Positions 59,297 to 64,000 of a stretch of 64,000 bases of DNA are shown piece by piece. This DNA is from Trichuris trichiura (taxonomy: Eukaryota > Nematoda > Enoplea > Trichinellida > Trichuridae). The notes beneath the pieces were generated by a model, which did not search any database, had not been told where the DNA came from, and worked only from the letters and a program-made list of their open reading frames with translations. Within the stretch, counting starts at the first letter, position 1. Every line of letters starts with the position of its first letter. Where the stretch lies: positions 4,820,001 through 4,884,000 of the forward strand of contig JBAJFE010000004.1 in assembly GCA_037903355.1 (NCBI GenBank), read 5' to 3'. Made by a program: the position numbers and the translations under genes.

Positions 59297-61779
59297 ATTA
59301 TTATGGATAAACCTCGTCACCTCATTCGTGATAGTCTCTGCCTGGTTGCCCCTACCAGCTGCACTCCCATTTCATATTGTAACTTAATAAACGGTTACCT
59401 TGATGTCTCAGAGTTTGTTCACGGCAAGCAACGCTAAAATACAACAAACATCCAGGTAGCTCACTGGCTCGATTTACGGCCGACTTATTCGTGGGATTAT
59501 GATGAGCGTTTGTTTTGGAAACAGCGCCTGAACTGTTCACAGCTTCAGTTTTGTCATACTGCCCATCGTAATCTGTATACTCTCGCGCTACTGCTCAGTA
59601 AAGAAACATCGCAGTGCCCACTTCAACTTGTGTTTCTTAAGATATCTATTAGCCCGTTTCGACTGTTTTTCATAGGTAAACAGCCTATCCATTTATTGGC
59701 TAGGGTTTTTGTACGATTGCGCAATCATTGACAAATAGAAAAGATTCTCGAATAGGTGTTGAAAGTTTTGCTGGAACGCTATCAAACTGATTAAAAATCT
59801 GACTTCAGAGCCTCCGCGCTACAGTGGCTACGAAGCAAAGGATTAACGGTGCTGCTAGTGAAGGTAGGCCAAGGGAAAGTGTGTAGCGCTTCCTGTAAGT
59901 GAGAAAGTAAAAATTTTTAATTTAATCGGGAAGAAAAGTAACTTATGGTTGCTAAAATGAATAGGAAGACTGAATTTTCAATTCAGGAAATGGTAAGCAA
60001 CGAAAATTAAATTCACTGTAGTTTCAATGTTGCACCACAAATAAGCAAAGTGCCTTCTATATCGCGTGATAGGATATTAATGTAAGTGGAAAGGGCGCCG
60101 AATTTCAGAATCGAAGATATGAGCAGGAAAAGTATGCTCGTTGATGGCAAGGCGTCGAGAGGAATATGGGCAGGAGTCGCACAGCAGACTAAATCTACAA
60201 TCTAACTTTCCTATAAGCGTATCCCACCTTGATCTTCCCATCTTCTTTTCACCAATTCTTTCTTTCTTTGGGCTGATGATATGAGGCTTTGCTTACGGCT
60301 CAAACAAATAAATGTAAGGCTAAATAAGTAAAACTGAAGGACCAATAACGAAAAACAAAATTAGCATTTTCACCTCTTGACTTAAAATCTCATTTAGAAT
60401 GCTTCAATGCAATGGCAAAATTCAAATCGGTTGCTTACTGGATCCTGTTTTGCATTGACTTTCACATCTCAAAGTGCCGTTGCTGACGCATTGTAGATTG
60501 TTTTCATCAATAAAGAAAGCTGCATCCAGTCACGGCACTGTTGGCATCTTTTCTACTGGCTTCCACAATCGAAGTCCGCAGTTGTTATTTAGTTATTCAT
60601 GCTTTCTATTATGTTGTTAGGTTTGCTTGGTGTTGCTTGAGCCTATGGGGCACTGTGTTTAGCCAGTTTCTCTGAAGTAGGTAACCCTACAGTTGCATAT
60701 ACACTCCAGAATAGGTCACTACTTACATGCACGAAACCTTTGTGAGAGTTAGCGCGACGTACTAATGGAAACAATAACCCTAATGCAAGCTGCTATCAAG
60801 GAGAGAAAAGCCCAAACTCTCAGACGTAACTGTTCATAGATCAAGAAATTAAAGCATCAACGATTACAGAGTATCATGCTCACACACTCTACAACCCACG
60901 ATGCCACGTCCGAAATAATAATTCTCTTACGTTAAGAAGGTACTTTTAATGTGATATATTAACCTTTGAAGGTGGCATTTTTGTAAAAATTTTAGGAAAA
61001 TGCTTTCCTTTCTACAAAACATTTCTTAGGACCGTTCGTTGTAATAGTAACTTTACTTAATTTGGATAGAGAGCTCAAGTCAGCAAAATATAGGCAATAA
61101 AATCAGCAGCTATGGATGTCTAATTTTATGGCCATACGGAATAAAAGAGTCAAGACAAAGACAGGTCAATACTTTATAATGCGCTTAAAATAACCAAAAT
61201 TTCGCTTCCCTGCGTGACACTCGCTTTGTTGTGCACTCTATTATTGCCAGAGAAGAATGGCTCAGAGACGTCACAAACGCTTGTTCAAAGTACCGAACTA
61301 AATCTTCGATGGAAATTATTAATACTAGCACTGTTTACGCCATTTCACACTTTCGTTCTTAAACTTAGAAACTGATGATGCGGACGACGCATAAGCCTTT
61401 TGATTGAAATAAGCAAAATTTACATTTGAACGATCTTACTGCAAGGTCTTAAAAGATCAAGTTCTAGAGTTCTTCATTTTCTCACCACTCTAATAACGCA
61501 TACGTATATCAAGGTCACGACGTACGAGATAAGTGGAAGGAAGACAACTGTCGAAAAACACTTTGACAACATAAAACCCAAGACATTTTGACTTCTACGT
61601 AATGAAGACAATAGATTAGTCGCTTCGCGTACTAGAGTCTAATGACTGATGAAAGAGTCTACATGTTGTACGAATTGTACACGCAACAACACTGAATGCC
61701 AACAGCAAAATAATCAGAGAAAAATAACGATACAATAAAAGGTCTTGAAAATGTGTTTTTGTACGGGAATGTAAGTTTT
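59297..61779. other. Stretch without a confident gene
   Basis: Open plus-strand pieces at 59303-59440 and 59458-59720 look mildly protein-like but show no domain. The rest, about 2 kb, shows nothing recognised. Confidence 0.35.
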
Positions 61780-62055
61780 CATATTAAAGTGTCCTTATTG
61801 CGGATCATGTGTCCCGTTGGAATGTAAATTGAACATAAATTTCCCGGAGCTTCCAGGTCTGTCCCGACCTGTCTTCAGCGGTCAAACGATGAGTACAGTA
61901 TGTGGGGCGAGGTTAATCTTCAATCGTTTTCTAACTGTTTTAAACGAGAGTTTTAAAGTGTTTTCTTCTGTGTCTGTCAGTTGCCACTTCCTTAGCTCTG
62001 TATTCTTGTAGAAACTGTTCCGTGTATATATTGATTTATTGTTTAATTTTCTTCT
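61780..62055 (-). mobile_element. PLE 3' end, minus strand
   Basis: GTGTCCCGTTGGAATG, then AGCTTCCAGGTC .. GACCTGTCTTCAG (core 61851-61878, with GAAG in place of GAAA and a perfect 6-bp stem II). A 3' UTR piece (AGAGTTTTAAAGTGTTTTC) like that of 2850-3975 follows. Confidence 0.6.
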
Positions 62056-62062
62056 ATCGTCA

Positions 62063-62435
62063 CTTGAGGAGCAATGTTTCAGCGGTTTAACACACGGAAA
62101 AATACAGCAAAAGTTCCTATGTATTCATTCGTTTTAACAATTAAGAGAAAAAGTCTTTCAAGAAGCGATATGCCAAGCACGAAATCATAGAATGCAGGAG
62201 AATGATTGAACTGATACTAGCAATAAATGAAACAACGACCACCGTTACTTTGAAAATCACAAACATTGACGGGAAAAACGATGTTGTGTAGAAAGAATTG
62301 CAAGGCGAAGTTGCACAGGTGTATAGCATCAGCAGAACTGCATTGAACGTGAAAACTATTAGGACCTGAGCTACAGAACAAACAATTTCAACAATAATTC
62401 AATGAAAAAGGAAAATAACGGTTGTAAGTTCATAT
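62063..62435 (+). repeat. Direct repeat of about 370 bp, left copy
   Basis: It shares, in order, GAGCAATGTTTCA, GGTTTAACACA, GCAGAA, TGAACATGAAA-like and TCAATGAAAAAGG-like segments with 63440-63810. The two copies flank a decayed PLE endonuclease, as the LTR-like repeats of Penelope elements do. Confidence 0.6.
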
Positions 62436-62979
62436 TCTTTGTAGTTCTGTAGTTCTTTTGGAGCTTTGGGGCCTACTCTTCATCCGTGTTCAACGATAAC
62501 GGCAACGGAAAACCACCATTTTGCAACCATTTTCATCATCCCTATCGCTGAAGACAGACGAGTAGGCTCGAAAGGTTTAAAAAGAAATAGAATTTATTCT
62601 AACGAACGTGTGCCACCGGAAGCAAGGCCGCCATAACCAACCCGTGCTCCTTAGTATTCTACTTTGCGCTATTCTAGAAAGAGTAGGACCTCTTCAGCAA
62701 CCAAACATAAGTACAACAAGAAGAGCAACTTTACCGTGAAGACGAAAAATCAGAACAGTTTTCGGCTAATAATAGTAGATTAGCTTAGTTCCTAACAGCA
62801 ATGAGGAGAACTCGCTATAACTTCTAAATGCACCTTTTCGTGGGAAAGTATCTTTCACTGTTGGAAAAGAAAACAATGGGGAGACGTCATTTGCAAAACA
62901 CGTTGACGGAAAAATTTATAACGGTTATGAACGACGTTACACATAGAGCTTATACTGCAGATGAGCAGCTGATTTTCCA

Positions 62980-63430
62980 ATGTTATTACCTCTGAGAAGT
63001 CATTACAAACAGCATACATGGCACATCAGAGCAAAGCCAATAGACGAGAACGAATTCATCGCCGAAGAACTAAATGATCTTTGAAAGACAATTGAAGAAG
63101 ACAGATTTTTAACAAATCCCACACCAACTATCACTGATAGGAAACAGCGGAACGAAAACCATAACCGTAAATGATCATTTCAGACATCGCTACATTAGGG
63201 GAAAAGATAAGGGAATTAGGAAAATCACTTAAATTTTACCTAAAGAACAAAAAGGTCATCCAATATCTACTCCATAATCTGAAGCGACAAACTCTTAGTT
63301 TCGGAGGACAAACGTTAAGGCGTCTCGTACAAAGTTGAATGCAGCTGTTCGAACCTTTATGCAGAAGAAACTGAGCTAAACGCAAGTGAGCGATTCAAAG
63401 GACATAAGAAACATTTAATCGGGTTCAAAT
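62980..63430 (+). pseudogene. PLE linker and GIY-YIG endonuclease relic
   Basis: In broken frames: IATLGEKIRELGKSLKFYLKN (linker, near 63190-63250), then VECSCSNLYAEETELNASERF (the nuclease core near 63335-63400, with GETGN worn to AEETE). It sits between the direct repeats. Confidence 0.65.
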
Positions 63431-63439
63431 ATATTCATT

Positions 63440-63810
63440 TGAAGAGCAATGTTTCACCGGTTTAACACATTGAGCATTATAACAAAAAATTACATACGTA
63501 CATTCATGAAAAACGCTTACCAGGGGCGACGTGATTAACAAAAATTCAGTCTGCAAAAATTAATAAACCTACGCGGCCAATAAACAACTCAACAATGATT
63601 CCTCGTTATTGCTATTTTTGAAAACCATAAACGCTGATAAGAAAATTCTGTTGTGCGGAAAGAATTGCTGTGCAAAATTGCACTGTTCTATAGCATGTGC
63701 AGAATCGTTTTGAACATGAAACCTGTTAGAGTCTCAGCTATAGGATGAATAATTAAAACAAGTAATCAATGAAAAAATGGAAAAGAAAAAATGGTTATAA
63801 CTCCGTACTT
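63440..63810 (+). repeat. Direct repeat of about 370 bp, right copy
   Basis: Partner of 62063-62435; similarity by eye is about 70-75%, with indels. Confidence 0.6.
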
Positions 63811-63903
63811 CCATAAATCAGAGCAAGAGAAAACCAACCGTTCTGTGCCCGCACCCACCGCTGATGTGAACAACCCGTGGTTTGGCCTTGCATGGCCTTA
63901 ATC

Positions 63904-64000
63904 CAGTGTTTCTCAACGTGGGCCCTGGGGCCCCTGGGAGATTTTAGGGGAGCCCTGGAGGATAATGCGGCAGGACATTGTCCCAATAAACGGTGGGCCC
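63904..64000. mobile_element. hAT-like MITE, cut by the window end
   Basis: It begins CAGTGTTTCTCAACGTGGGC and continues as the inverted copy of 21839-22062 up to the last base. Confidence 0.8.

Noticed and set aside
59303..59720. Possible two-exon gene: frame MDKPRHLIRDSLC and a second frame ending near a GTAAAC donor
   Set aside because: No junction joins the two frames in phase and no family is recognised; the signal-like start at 59280 is created by the PLE end.

Overview
This window is eukaryotic, from an invertebrate animal genome. It holds four spliced housekeeping genes with canonical GT..AG introns. Most introns are very short (about 47 to 130 bp), and one per gene is long and packed with transposons. 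The compact introns, the TTNAG-type acceptors and the mobile-element mix (Penelope-like, hAT, Tigger/pogo, mariner, a site-specific-type non-LTR relic) would fit a basal nematode or another small-intron invertebrate. I cannot name the species from sequence alone.

Genes. (1) Nicotinamide phosphoribosyltransferase (NAMPT), minus strand, nine exons from 19744 down to 4595. The reading frame joins without a break into about 463 aa and keeps the active-site residues; intron 3 is 13.3 kb. (2) A mitochondrial pyrimidine-nucleotide carrier of the SLC25A33/36 type, plus strand, six exons from 23043 to 28711, about 342 aa. (3) Gamma-glutamyl hydrolase, plus strand, two exons from 40833 to 41858, about 312 aa with a signal-like N-terminus. 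(4) The mitochondrial glutamyl-tRNA(Gln) amidotransferase A subunit (GatA/QRSL1), minus strand, nine exons from 51514 to 41933, about 486 aa, N-terminus uncertain. Genes 3 and 4 converge tail to tail, 74 bp apart. The roles are NAD salvage, mitochondrial nucleotide import, folate/antifolate gamma-glutamate removal and mitochondrial Gln-tRNA formation. Nothing ties the genes into an operon-like unit.

Mobile DNA fills nearly everything else. The dominant signal is Penelope-like elements (PLEs): RT plus GIY-YIG endonuclease pieces, and many short foldback copies. The copies share three things. First, a CUGANGA-hairpin-GAAA core typical of hammerhead ribozymes. Second, a layout in which an inverted 3'-end copy faces the main body. 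Third, a one-sided tail of about 40 bp containing a CCCGTTAAG-like motif. Most are bounded by 10-13 bp target duplications. Other elements are hAT elements with 8-bp duplications, a Tigger family with transposase pseudogenes, a second CTCGCGTTAT-ended family in three copies, two mariner relics, an R2/NeSL-type retrotransposon relic and several MITEs. Many are nested.

Layout: 1-4.3 kb foldback, hAT and PLE debris; 4.6-19.7 kb NAMPT; 20.1-22.1 kb best-preserved PLE; 23.0-28.7 kb carrier gene; 29-39 kb hAT pair, Tigger copy, second DNA transposon and R2-like relic; 40.8-51.5 kb GGH and GatA with a Tigger copy in a GatA intron; 51.6-59.3 kb nested transposons; 59.3-64 kb no recognised gene except PLE debris with direct repeats and a hAT end.
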